From contig OY759215.1 of NCBI GenBank assembly GCA_963662175.1, positions 19,767,079 through 19,831,078 on the forward strand: DNA of 64,000 nt, written 5' to 3'. The notes under the pieces were generated by a model. The model was not told the origin of the DNA. It did no database searches and worked only from the letters and a program-made list of their open reading frames with translations. Below, piece by piece: positions 1 to 11,420 of the stretch. The stretch is from Aradus depressus. Taxonomy: Eukaryota; Arthropoda; Insecta; Hemiptera; Aradidae. How positions within the stretch are numbered: the stretch's first letter is position 1; the number at the start of each line of letters is the position of its first letter. A program made the translations under genes and the position numbers.

Positions 1-2195
1 ATATTGTTTATTTCACAAAATATAATTTTCAAATGGAATTGGATTTTATATTCTCCTTCATAAATATTTTGAATCTGTCACTTCTTTCATAGCTCATATT
101 GTTTTTATTCTTCAACTAATAAATTCTCAGTTTTGAAAGAAAAGCTTTTTTCTTAACTTCCACAAAATGGCACAAACATGTCGTATATTTGTGAAATAGA
201 CAATATTTTTTAAAAACATACTTTTTTTTCATTATTTTTTACCCTATTAACTGCCGACGTAATGTATGTACAGATACAAAATTTAATATGAGGATTCAGA
301 AGACACTATATAAATCAAATATTGTGTTTTATCATATTCTTTTGTTCTAAATCCGCATCCTGTTCGTAATGTATGCCTGCCTCCACTTTTTGAGTTTTCT
401 GCCTAGTGCCATCTCTCAGATTCATAAACCCGTTGAGATGCAGTTCTCTAACTATATCCTCAAGTATTTCAAAAAGTGTGACCAATTTTTATTCACCATA
501 TTTCATAATTCTTGTGCAATTCCATCTCTTTCTGCAGTTCTTCGTGCCTATTGTGTTTTCTATCTCTCTACCTCTTCGCTTTCCTCGTCCCCTTTGTCTT
601 CTTTCTCCATCAAATTCCTCCCTTTGAGCATTTCTTTTAATAATGCTTATTCTCTTGCAGATTTCTATAATTGTAATCCTCCTCTTTTCTACCGAACTGG
701 GGGACGCAAAGGGTATTGTTTATCACAATTTTGTAATTATGTTATATTCTTTGTTCCTTCGGAGTGCCTAAACGGCTGGACCGATTGTAATGAGTTATAC
801 ATCTTTTGATTCATCATAACCTCCCGATCATCAAAGCCTATAAGACATTTCCCAAAAAACAAAATGGAAAGGCTGACCGCCAAATTGTTAAACTCTATAA
901 ATCTAAATCAACAAAACGGCTAGTTAGCTAGTTCATTTATCGAGGCGTGACATAGGGTATATAAAACTATTAGCAAGGTCTGTGTCCGAGGCTAACATAT
1001 CACCAAATAGCATAACCACTGAAAACCACAACTAAAAATTTATAAAATTAAATAATTAAATTAAAAATAAACAAAAACCCCGAATACGAAAAAAAAAAAA
1101 AAGTGAAAAGTCTATAATAGCTATATTGTATCTAAATGTAACAAATCTGAAAAAAACTTGCAAAATCCGTGGTCGGGCGACCGTTTTTTGTGCCATCTGT
1201 AGTAATACTGTAGTAGAAGGAGGTCGCCCGACTACGAATTTTGCAAATTTTCTTTACAATTTCTGAAAAAATCCAAAATTGAGTTTGTGTTGCAGTAAAT
1301 TATTCGGACGGTCATTTTCTCAGATTTGGTGTTTTGTTACCTTCAGATACTACCTACTTAGCTATTTATAGATTTTTCAATTTTTTTCCGGAATATCTTT
1401 TTTTTTGTTTATTTTCAATTTATTTATTTTACTCTTTTCTTTCCTGACAGTTCGTTCACAATTACTTCATTCTTAGAGGAGTCTTCTATTATTCCTGTTG
1501 AACTCAGCTTACTGGAAACTCTGAAAGTTGGATAAACAAATGGTGGCGATTCAGGATTACTTCATGCATACAATCCAAAATCTAGGACAAAATCTGAGAA
1601 GATTATTATGGGTTGTAGTAAAACGGGATTGACATAAGGTCGACGCCAAACCTGTGTTCCACAAACCCCTGCATCTTATCTGCCGGCATCCTAACCTTGA
1701 CTCTGATGCAACACTGGTGTAGCAATATACGTTCCTACACCTAGCTTCATCGGTAGGCAACACTCTCCCGATAATATCTAGATTTATCTATATGATTATT
1801 ATAATAAGTTATTACTTGTTCAATTATGTTTACATAAATAATTGAGCAGCTGATAAGCCAATGTGTACAAGTGCATTTCACATGAAAAATTACTTAAATG
1901 CATAAGAATGAAGCCGTGGTGCATTGGGGAGAACATGAATGATGTGTGATAAGTAACAGTTAGGGGCTCAATTTTCGCTAAAACATATGTTTTCATATAC
2001 AGAAACAGAATATGTTTTTTTTAGTTTAACGTCCTTGTATACACTTTCAAACAGGCCCAGATGAGGCGCCATAGAAACCAGACTTGCAAGTCCGATAAGA
2101 AAGAGAAAAAATGGATGCACTTTAGGCAGGCATAGACAGTCCATCCAAAGCTAACCCTCTATTTCCTCTCCTCTCTTTGGACATAACATGTAAGA
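1..2195. other. Gene-free upstream region with repeat relics
   Basis: No convincing exon is visible. Around 196-235 lies a relic (GTGAAATAGACAATATTTT followed by AAAACATAC) that matches the terminal arm of the palindromic element at 13472. An imperfect palindrome occupies 1095-1380. Open frames at 369-809 lack any recognisable domain and are probably chance. Confidence 0.5.
1095..1380. repeat. Imperfect palindromic (foldback) element
   Basis: The inner arms are strong: GCAAAATCCGTGGTCGGGCG at about 1160 pairs with a reverse complement ending in GACTACGAATTTTGC near 1245. Outer arms (AAGTCTATAATAGCTA near 1099; TAGCTATTTATAGATTTTT near 1360) also pair with mismatches. The structure suggests an aged MITE. 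No coding capacity is seen. Confidence 0.55.
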
Positions 2196-2785
2196 GACAC
2201 AACATGTTGCCCCCTACCAGTGTCCAGGAAGTAGAATGTTAACTATGTCTGCCGGCCCCAAGTGCATCCTATACTACTTAAAGAGTTCTATTGTTTTTTA
2301 TTTACCCGGCGACACATCATGTTGCCCCCTACCAGTGTCCAGGAAGTAGAATGTTAAGTATGTCTGGCGGCCCCAAGTTCATCCTATACTACTTAAAGAG
2401 TTCTATTGTTTTTTTATTTACCCGGCGACACAACATGTTACCCCCTACCAGTGTCCAGGAAGTAGAATGTTAACTATGTCTGCCGGCCCCAAGTGCATCC
2501 TATACTACTTAAAGAGTTCTATTGTTTTTTTATTTACCCGGCGATATAACATGTTACCCCCTACCAGTGTCCAGGAAGTAGAATGTTAACTATGTCTGCC
2601 GGCCCCAAGTTCATCCTATACTACTTAAAGAGTTCTATTGTTTTTTTTAATTTACCCGGTGACACAACATGTTACCCCCTACCAATGTCCAGGAAGTAGA
2701 ATGTTAACTATGTCTGCCGGCCCCAAGTTCATTCTATACTACTTAAAGAGTTCTATTGTTTTTTTTATTTACCCGGCGACACAGC
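2196..2785. repeat. Tandem array of about 116-bp units (5 copies plus a partial sixth)
   Basis: Units begin with GACACAACATG or close variants at 2196, 2311, 2427, 2543, 2661 and 2778, giving spacings of 115-118 bp. Each contains CCCCCTACCAGTGTCCAGG, TGTCTGCCGGCCCC and a T-run of 6-9 before ATTTACCCGG. Differences between units are mostly single substitutions and T-run length changes, so the array is recent. The sixth unit breaks off after ACACAGCATTC. Confidence 0.93.
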
Positions 2786-3791
2786 ATTCTGACTTGACTT
2801 GAAAGTAGTAAGGTACAACGCTTTTATTTGTAACCAGTGGCAACGTTGTTTTGAACAGAGAAGGAGTAGTTTTGCGAGAGAGAGGTCGCATGTTAGGTTC
2901 GGTCGGCTTCCGACTTCACCGCACTTCAGTAAATCCGGTCAGCTGGGACCGGATTGGTACTAGACCATTGTATGAAATATCAAGCTTGTTTCAAGAAAAC
3001 ATCAATCACCAACTGAAAATTTGTTGGTGAGTCACCGGCAATGTACGTTCCCAGCGCGAATTAATCAACTAAGGTTTCCGGCTTCCTCTGAAACCAACTT
3101 ACCTACGTTGAAAATCATTAAGTTCTTCTGAATCCTTACACTAAATTTCGTGTCGATACATTCATAATATCTACAGTTCCTCTGATCTTTCCCTTCCCTT
3201 CGGTCCATTTTCCTTGAAAATGGAAAAGTGTCGTCCTTATTGATTTCTGGATTTTCATATAAAATTTTGTGTCAATTCTTCATTACTTAGGCAGTTATTA
3301 GGGTTTTTGAACGCTAACCCCCCTTCCTTCTCTCCATTCGGAAAAAAAAGATATTCCGGTGACTCAACATCAAATGTCTGCTTCATATAACATTGCATGA
3401 AACATAAAATAAAATGAAACCAGATCCAGCTGTCGCAGGAAACCCGCGGCCTCCGCAATAATGGATCCGATGTTTACCACTTAGCTACGAGATCTTATAC
3501 TTTAGAGCCTGAATTCATTCCCCTCATGTATTTACATTACAACACATGGCATATATATAATAACAGTGTTTTGGATGTTTGTGACCCACAAAAAGGCAGG
3601 GTAAACAGGTTTGTTCATGATTCTATGACGTCAAGGAGCACACTCATGACATTGCTCTGACGTCAACGCCTTTTCTCATCTGGAGGTATTTGATTAAGGA
3701 CTTCCTACTTTTTCTTTTCCCCCAAATAAGAAAGTTCAGTTGCTGATTGGCTGTTGTCATGGTATTCGTTTGAAAACTGCTATAGATACGA
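2786..3791. other. Intergenic; relic of dispersed family D (reverse)
   Basis: Between 3000 and 3340 there is a reverse-strand copy of a dispersed repeat recognisable by GTGTCGATACATTCAT and by the element edge GGTGAGTCACCGGCAATGTAC. The rest, up to the SINE at 3792, shows no gene. Confidence 0.5.
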
Positions 3792-4134
3792 GGTTAGGTT
3801 AGGTTTTAGGACTCATGCCCGGGCTTTAACTACGAGGTCATATCGCCTACTACCAGAGCGCTCTTTCGTCACTCTGGTTGACATGAGTCCGACTCTACTG
3901 TGGGAGTCCTAAATTTTGCCTACCCTAAATTTTTATTCACCTAGGGTAGGGGTCTATAACGAATACCTGAGTCGTACAGGCTGGGACCATCGCTTAATGT
4001 CTCATCCGAAGGACTGCGTGCATAAGTTTTTTTACCTCCCAGATAAAATAAACTAAGGGCCTCGGTCAGGTTTCGAACCCACGTTCTTGAGCTCAGAAGG
4101 CAAGCACGCATACTACTGAGCTACCGGCGCCCTC
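3792..4134 (-). mobile_element. SINE-1 copy, full length, 13-bp target-site duplication
   Basis: tRNA-derived SINE in reverse orientation. The tRNA-like head lies at the 4134 end (reverse of GAGGGCGCCGGTAG) and the 3' tail at 3792 reads GGTTAGGTTAGGTT. It is flanked by perfect 13-bp direct repeats GCTATAGATACGA at 3779-3791 and 4135-4147, which fixes both ends. Confidence 0.95.
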
Positions 4135-4747
4135 GCTATAGATACGATAAAAAGTCACATCAAAAATTTAGGGGAGGAAATTTCCTAATTGTGTATTTCT
4201 ATGAGTTGTGCTTAACGACATTTTGAAGATAGAATGATGCCAACACAAAATGTAATCTTTATACTTAAGACATCTTAAGTTACTCTGTGAGTGCCCCTTC
4301 GTCCTCGTCTTGAGATGCTCTGCCCTTTGTGAGACTAGAGGTGACTAATGCTAGTAACATAATGTAGTGCTAATGAATTCAGCAAATACTTTCATCACTA
4401 AACCATGAATAGGCTCACTTAATATTTTACAATATATACTTTTTCTTTTCTTTTTTCAACCTTTCAAATTCCTCATTAACCTGAATTTTTTCAACCTTGA
4501 GAGGTATATTATCAACAAAGTTGTTAAAAATAAACAAGATATTGATTCTCCAAGTTTCTAAGAAAGACTTTCAAATGACCAGCTTAATGCCTGTTGTTTG
4601 TAAACAAACCAAGGATATTCCAGCCTACATTCTTCATCTTTCTTTTCCGCTGAAACTGTCTATTCTTTCTATATATTTTTCTTTTTCTTTTTTATATTAA
4701 TATCATTGTAAATATTTTACTTATTTTATATATATATATAAAATAAG

Positions 4748-5098
4748 AGGGCGCCGGTAGCTCAGTGGTATGCGTGCTTGACTTCTGAGCTCAAGGTCGT
4801 GGGTTCGTAGCCCGACCGAAGCCCTTAGTTTATTTTATCTGGGAGGTAAAATAAACTTAAGCACGCCGTCCTTCGGATGGGACGTTAAGCGATGGTCCCG
4901 AGTCTGTACGATGTCAGGTACTCGTTAAAGACCCCTACCCTAGATGAATAAAAATTTAGGGTAGGCAAAATTTAGGACTCCCACAGTAGAGTCGGGCTCA
5001 TGTCCACCAGAGTGACGAAAGAGCGCTCTGGTAGTAGGCGATATGACCTCGTAGTTAAAGCCCGGGCATGAGTCATAAAACCTAACCTAACCTAACCT
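4748..5098 (+). mobile_element. SINE-1 copy, full length, at the centre of a palindrome
   Basis: Starts GAGGGCGCCGGTAGCTCAG (the tRNA A box) and has a B-box-like GGTTCGTAGCC near 4803. It ends in CCTAACCTAACCTAACCT. Direct repeats ATAAAATAAG lie at 4738-4747 and 5099-5108. The flanks 4686-4747 and 5099-5150 are reverse complements of each other, so the SINE inserted in or near the middle of a palindrome. Confidence 0.93.
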
Positions 5099-5140
5099 AT
5101 AAAATAAGTAAAATATTTACAATGATATTAATATAAAAAA

Positions 5141-5340
5141 TATATATATATATATAAAAGTTGACACATAGAAAAAAAAAATAAAAATCCCTCTGTAAAG
5201 TGATGGAAAATACATACAAAATAATAATATATATAATAATATTATTAATATTATTTTGTATGTATTTTCCATCACTTTACAGAGGGATTTTTTTTTTTTT
5301 TTTTTCTATGTGTCAACTTTTATATATATATATATATATT
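5141..5340. repeat. Near-perfect palindrome, about 200 bp
   Basis: The left arm carries AAAAGTTGACACATAG and CCCTCTGTAAAGTGATGGAA; both return as exact reverse complements in the right arm (5255-5323). The AT-rich centre is near 5240. No open frame of interest. Probably a foldback MITE. Confidence 0.9.
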
Positions 5341-5447
5341 TTTTTTCTTTCTTTCTTTCTTTCTTTCTTTATATTTAGTTATGGTTTTTACCGATTGTAA
5401 ATAAAAAAATGAAAATATATGTATATACATATATGTATATGTATATA

Positions 5448-6101
5448 CTAGAGTGGTCGTAAAAAGTAAAAAGTTCTATTTTTCAAAGTCCCCATCCAAA
5501 TTCTTGTGTAGTTTGACGAAAAAAAATTTTGTGAATTTTTTCAGATTTTTTTGAATGAATTAACCTGGCCCTGTGGGCGGTCAAAGTTTAACACGTGTTT
5601 TCAATGGGGTTTTTGAACATTTACATATTTTTAAGTGTAGGTCTTAGTATTTTTAATATAAAAATATAATAATACTTGGATTATGGGTTTTCGGGGTCGC
5701 TGAAAACGAATTTCATATTAAAAAATTTTTTTTGACAGTCACATTTCCAAAAAAAACTCGTACAAAAATTGACGAAAATGATAAAATTTTTCGAATTGAT
5801 GATTCATTTCAATGAATTATTAATTTTTTAATATGAAATTCGTTTTCAGCGACCCCGAAAACCCATAATCCATGTATTTTTAGATTTTTATATTAAAAAT
5901 ACTAAGACCTACACTTAAAAATATGTAAATGTTCAAAAACCCCATTTAAAACACGTGTTAAACTTTGACCGCCCACAGGGCCAGGTTAATTCATTCAAAA
6001 AAATCTGAAAAAATTCATAAAATTTTTTTTCGTCAAACTACACAAGAATTTGGATGGGGACTTTGAAAAATCGAACTTTTTACTTTTTACGACCACCCTA
6101 G
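5448..6101. mobile_element. 654-bp palindromic MITE with very long terminal inverted repeats
   Basis: The ends read CTAGAGTGGTCGTAAAAAGT and, reverse complemented, CTAGGGTGGTCGTAAAAAGT. Each arm is about 280 bp and nearly identical. A spacer of about 90 bp separates them (5736-5826). TA or TATA at both flanks fits a Tc1/mariner-like TA target. It is non-coding. Confidence 0.9.
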
Positions 6102-6620
6102 TATATACATATATTATATTCAGTAAAGTAACGTATTCAATAAATGACTAGTTTCGAAAATATAGAGTGGGAATGGGGCATGGGGGAGTGGGCAGCCAGA
6201 CAGACAGACTGATAATTGGGTTACATAAACGGTCTTCAACCATAAAAAGACATAATATCACTTGAAGTTCGTAATATCAGAATTAATTGGGCTGACAAAA
6301 GATAAAATATTAAAGTAATTATTTTTCATTTCAACGAAAATTCACAAAGAAAAAATATTGAGATAAGAAAGAATGAAGGTAAAACACCCCACGTTCATAC
6401 ATGAATTACTACCTATTATATATTTTGTGGGAAAACGACAGATTCGGGGAGATTATACAGAAAAATATCCTAAAACAGTGTTGCCAACTAAAAAGTATTG
6501 GACTAATATGTACTGGGTTTTTATAAAATTAGAGTACAAGGCACAAGTAAAATCAGAATTAATATATATTGCAATGGTAATAACCAATAGCACAATGTAA
6601 TACGTACCACTATCTAATAA

Positions 6621-6961
6621 GGTTAGGTTTTATGACTCATGCCCGGGCTTTAACTACGAGGTCATATCGCCTACTACCAGAGCGCTCTTTCGTCACTCTG
6701 GTGGACATGAGCCCGACTGTACTGTGGGAGTCCTAAATTTTGCCTACCCTAAATTTTTATTCATCTAGGGTAGGGGTCTTTAACGAGTACCTGACATCGT
6801 ACAGGCTCGGGACCATCTCTTAACGTCCCATCCGAAGGACGGCGTGCTTAAGTTTATTTTACCTCCCAGATAAAATAAACTAAGGGCCTCGGTCGGGCTA
6901 CGAACCCACAACCTTGAGCTCAGAAGTCAAGCACGCATACCACTGAGCTACCGGCGCCCTC
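6621..6961 (-). mobile_element. SINE-1 copy, full length
   Basis: Reverse-oriented copy running from GGTTAGGTTTTATGACTC to GCTACCGGCGCCCTC. It is very similar to the copies at 4748 and 33503. It ends about 90 bp before the presumed 5' non-coding exon of the multicopper oxidase gene. Confidence 0.93.
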
Positions 6962-7063
6962 TTTACTAAATTATATTTTTATTCATTATATATTACTATA
7001 CTTGTATCATTATTTGTTATATATTATTATTCATTTTGTTTGTTTTCAGTCATTCTTTGAAGA

Positions 7064-10000
7064 ATGCAGAAGTTCTTCTTGATAAGTGTTATCACAATAA
7101 CATTTGGACACGCCCAAGGTAAGAATGATTTGTTTTACGCAAATTGATTTCACTTGAATAGACACTTCATTTTCATATCTTACTCAAAAATAAATGAGCG
7201 TTGATTTGAAATAAAAATATATCCCTCGTATGCTAAACCGAGAGACAGACCTTTTGAGGGCACCGATGGCCCAGAGGTAGCGTGCTAGCCTAGTGAGCTC
7301 AAGATCGCAGGTTCCAAACCCCGCCGAGTGCCTTAGGTTTATTTTACCTGAGAGGTGAAAAATCTTGAGCACGCCGTCCTTCGGATGGGACGTTAAGCGA
7401 TGGCCCAGAACCTGTATGATGTCAGACTCCCACTGTAGAATTGGGCTCATGTATACCAGAACGACGAAAGTGCGTTCTGGTAGTAGGCTGTATGACCCCA
7501 TAGTTAAAGCCCGGGCATGAGTCACAATCACTTGTCCACACTATGACAGTAATTTCAAGATGCGATCTGGGTGATGATGTGTCTAAGTGAGAGCGAGATG
7601 ATTATAGTGGTATGAGTGTTCGTGTTGTAATGTTCTGTTGAAGGCCTGAGTGCGAACAATTAGGTATAAAATATGAGGGTAATTTAACTTTAATTACCAT
7701 CATCATCAGTAGATCTTATATCTAATTGTTCGGACTCAGGCCTTCATCAGAATACGAACCTCTCCGCCGCTAGGAAATATCTCGCTCAGTCTTATCCACG
7801 TCAAGTCTCTTCAAATTACTGTCACAATGTGGATAAGATCTAGGTCTGTTTCTTGGTGTATCATACATAGCTGGTTATTTAGCCGTTTTGGCGGGACTAG
7901 AATTGATCTGATTTATTTTGTCGGCTCAGAAACCTTTTTTCGCCTCCATCTAGTGACGACGGATGTCTTTTTACAACAAAGTGGTTTTTTTGAGAGTTCA
8001 AACAAACCTGTTTTTTTTTTTTTTTGCAGATGATTTTCTCCTGGAACAAAATTCGACGGAGCCAGGTCAGTTCGAGGTAGGGACCTCTAGCACAGAGCCT
8101 GTCGACGTGGAGAGTACAAGTATCCTCTTCTCTGGGTTTTACGCTCCTTCGACAACGAATCCTCCTCCAGCACCCTCTGTGAGGTCTCCCCCTTCAACCA
8201 GCACAGCTCACCCGGTCACGAGGTCAGATGAAGACCTGCACTATATGACATCAGACCCCAGCACTCACCCCTGTCGGCGAGACTGTCTCACAGGTAGTCA
8301 TATAAACACATTTTTATTTTATTTTTCTATTCCATTCTGTGGTGTAACATCATATGAGGAGTACAAGGGACGCTCTGTGATTGCTCATTGGTGATATTAT
8401 GTCTTTATACCTCAAAAAAAAAAAAAGTAGACAAACTAACAAGAGGAAATTTGAAATTGTTTAAGTACATAATAATCTCCACTTTTCCCTGAACTCTTCA
8501 TTCACATAAAAAGTGCAGTGACTGAGACTATAAATGTACCAAATTTATTTATTTGGATTCAGTTTGTCAATTTCTTTCGAAAGAACCAACAATACAAGAT
8601 AGCGTGCATGCCGAAGATCTTGAGATCTATTCCTGTCCGGGCCCTGATTTTTTTTTTCTGGGTAGTAAAAGAAAACATGAGCACACTGTCCTTTTGGTGG
8701 GACATTAACGAGCCTGTGTGATATCTAGTACTAAAAATCCCACGGTGGGGATGAGTTCATGACGATCAGAGTGGCGAAATGCCCTCTGGTAGTAAGCGAT
8801 ATGACCTCGTAGTTGAAGAAGACATGAGTAGTCAACAAACATAAGAGCTGTTAACTATATTTCAGATTTTTTGCAATAAGGATTGTGTGGAATCCTCATA
8901 CTAGACTTAAAACACAAGAACTAAATCGACGATACAAACTCTTATTACGACTTTTAGACAACAGATCGAAACTTACATTAAGTAATAAAAGCCTCATTTA
9001 CAACCAATTACTGAAGCCAATATGGGCGTATGGAGCTGAACTCTGGGGCTCAGACCCCTACCCGAAGTGAATAAAAACCTAGCTCATGTATACCAGAGCA
9101 ACGAAAGAGCACTCTGGTAGTAGGTGATAAGACCTCATAGTTAAGTCCAGGGCATGACTCGCAATAACTAATTAAATAAATTTATATATATATTTCGTGT
9201 TTGAAAAGTCCAAACTGTCTATTGCAGTTGTTTTTTTCAAATGTATAATAGATTGCACGATTCTGTTTTTAGGAGACAAGATGAGCTGTGAGTTCAGGTT
9301 CCAAGTGGGGTGGTATGAGGCGCTGAGCAAAGCCTGCTTCGACTGTCCCAGGAACGTGACCGACTGCTACCGAGAGGACTGCATCCCCGCAGATGGGATA
9401 GAGAGACCTCTGGTGGTGGTCAACAAACAGATGCCAGGACCCATCATTGAGGTTACCACCCATCTATTTACACCACTCTCAACAAGAAAACCAATTTTTT
9501 TTTTTTTTTGGGGGGGGGGGGAGAGAATAGCATATCGAAAACCAATTGCTGAAATAGGATCTATGTAAATAATAGGCGATTTCAATACAAAATGGGAGCA
9601 TGAATCCTCGCAACAGTAGAACGAATACATACATTCATTTAAAATTAACCTACTACTATCGTTTTATTACATTCTATAAAACCAGATTGATTCCGGGACA
9701 TATCGAATCAATATGTCTCCTTGGTCAAATTTTAACTGGTCTGGAGCGATTAATTGATCTAAAACCATATTTTCGATGAACAACAACATTAAAATAACTT
9801 AAAAGAATAAAGAAAAGTACTTTTAAACACAAAACAGCCAGCAATAGGTTATTTGAATGAACATAACAATGGTAAGTTCGATTACTAAGGTTACAACATA
9901 GAACTTGTCCCGGGCCATTCTATGTCAACAATGAAGACATGAAATGACCTACTGACAAACATAAATGATTCAGTTCGTAACATTTTTATTGCTGAGTTTC

Positions 10001-11364
10001 AAATGTAAATAATAATATGGCAATAAAAGAATGAGGTCAGAGCTAGTCCATTTCATGGAGTTTTAACAAGTTAGAATTTTATACGTTGGCAGGTATGGCG
10101 GGTCTGTAGCTTGTTGTCTTCTGGTTGATAAGGATGTTTGTTGCATCCCTTGCTTCTTGTACTCTTTTTTATAGGCTCATTTTCCACTAACTGACTCCTG
10201 TTCCGAAGGTTGTACAGACCTGAATTGGTCAACATTTTCATCGCTTACTTATGAGTCATTCTTGTTTTTGTTTTGTCTTTCTGTGTAAAATGTAACTTTT
10301 GTCTGTCTGTAAACAGTAGGATTCGAAACAAGTGTATTGTAAACCCTTTTTGTTCTGAGAACTCACCATTTAACAGAATCTTAAAGGTTACTTAGTGTTA
10401 CCTGATGCCAAGAGACTGACTGTTGTTGTTCTGTTTAGGTGTGTCTTGGAGATGACGTTGAGATCGAGGTAGTGAACGGTCTGATGACAGAGACGACCAG
10501 CATCCACTGGCATGGACTCCACCAGAGGGAGTCACCTTACATGGACGGAGTGCCTTATGTGTCTCAATGCCCCATCCTCCCCAAAGCCACCTTTGTCTAT
10601 CGCTACACAGCAGCCAATCCGGGAACTCATTTCTGGCATGCTCACTCAGGTATTGCTTCTTTATCTAGTTTCATTATGCCACTAGAGGCCGAATCAGGAA
10701 TTGGTAGGCTGCTCAGAAGTCCTTCACTGGGAAGGACAGTCCTTAAGAACATGCCCTTTCTTGTTCTCCTTTTTAGTGTTCCGTGCCAAAATTAGCAAAC
10801 ACTTATGGAATCACTTCAGTGTCCGTACGTCCGTCTGTCAAAGGCGATTTTCTCTGAAAGTATTCGATGTACAAATTTGAAATTTAGAACAGAGATGGAG
10901 TGTGGTGGCCCAATTATAGACGTAAAGTATAAAAAGTTGAATTTTGATTATGGGGGTTAATTGGGAAATTGAAAAAAAAAATCAAGGGCATCGTGTAGGT
11001 GTCAAATGAAAGCTTATTGTAATCACGAATTCAACAATATATATGATGAATTTTTTTATGCATTTTATAAACATTTTTCGGGAAAAATGCTTAAAAATTG
11101 CTGCCTCCCACCCTCACCATTAGAATAGCTCAGAAAAATCTGAAAAAATCATTAGCATTGAGTATTAGGTGTAGATATGGCCAAAATTATCAGGATTGAA
11201 AAATTCTAGCGCGATCAATTGTTTATACAATTAAATTGTTTTATTTCCTTATGATTGCTGAACCATTGGTTTAAATGGGGGGCTGATGGCACGGAACACT
11301 AATTTTGCAATTGACCGATTGATTTGTCTGGCTGACATTTTTTGTTAATTAACATCTAACAGAC

Positions 11365-11420
<56 letters not shown>

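Noticed and set aside
369..809. 146-aa open frame
   Set aside because: Low-complexity Ser/Phe/Leu-rich translation of a pyrimidine-rich stretch, with no domain and no splice context.
2196..2785. CRISPR-like array
   Set aside because: Units are long (116 bp) and identical throughout, with no unique spacers, in a eukaryotic genome.
5441..6108. Origin or recombination site suggested by the long palindrome
   Set aside because: TA-flanked ends and mirrored arms are explained by a MITE; nothing links it to replication.
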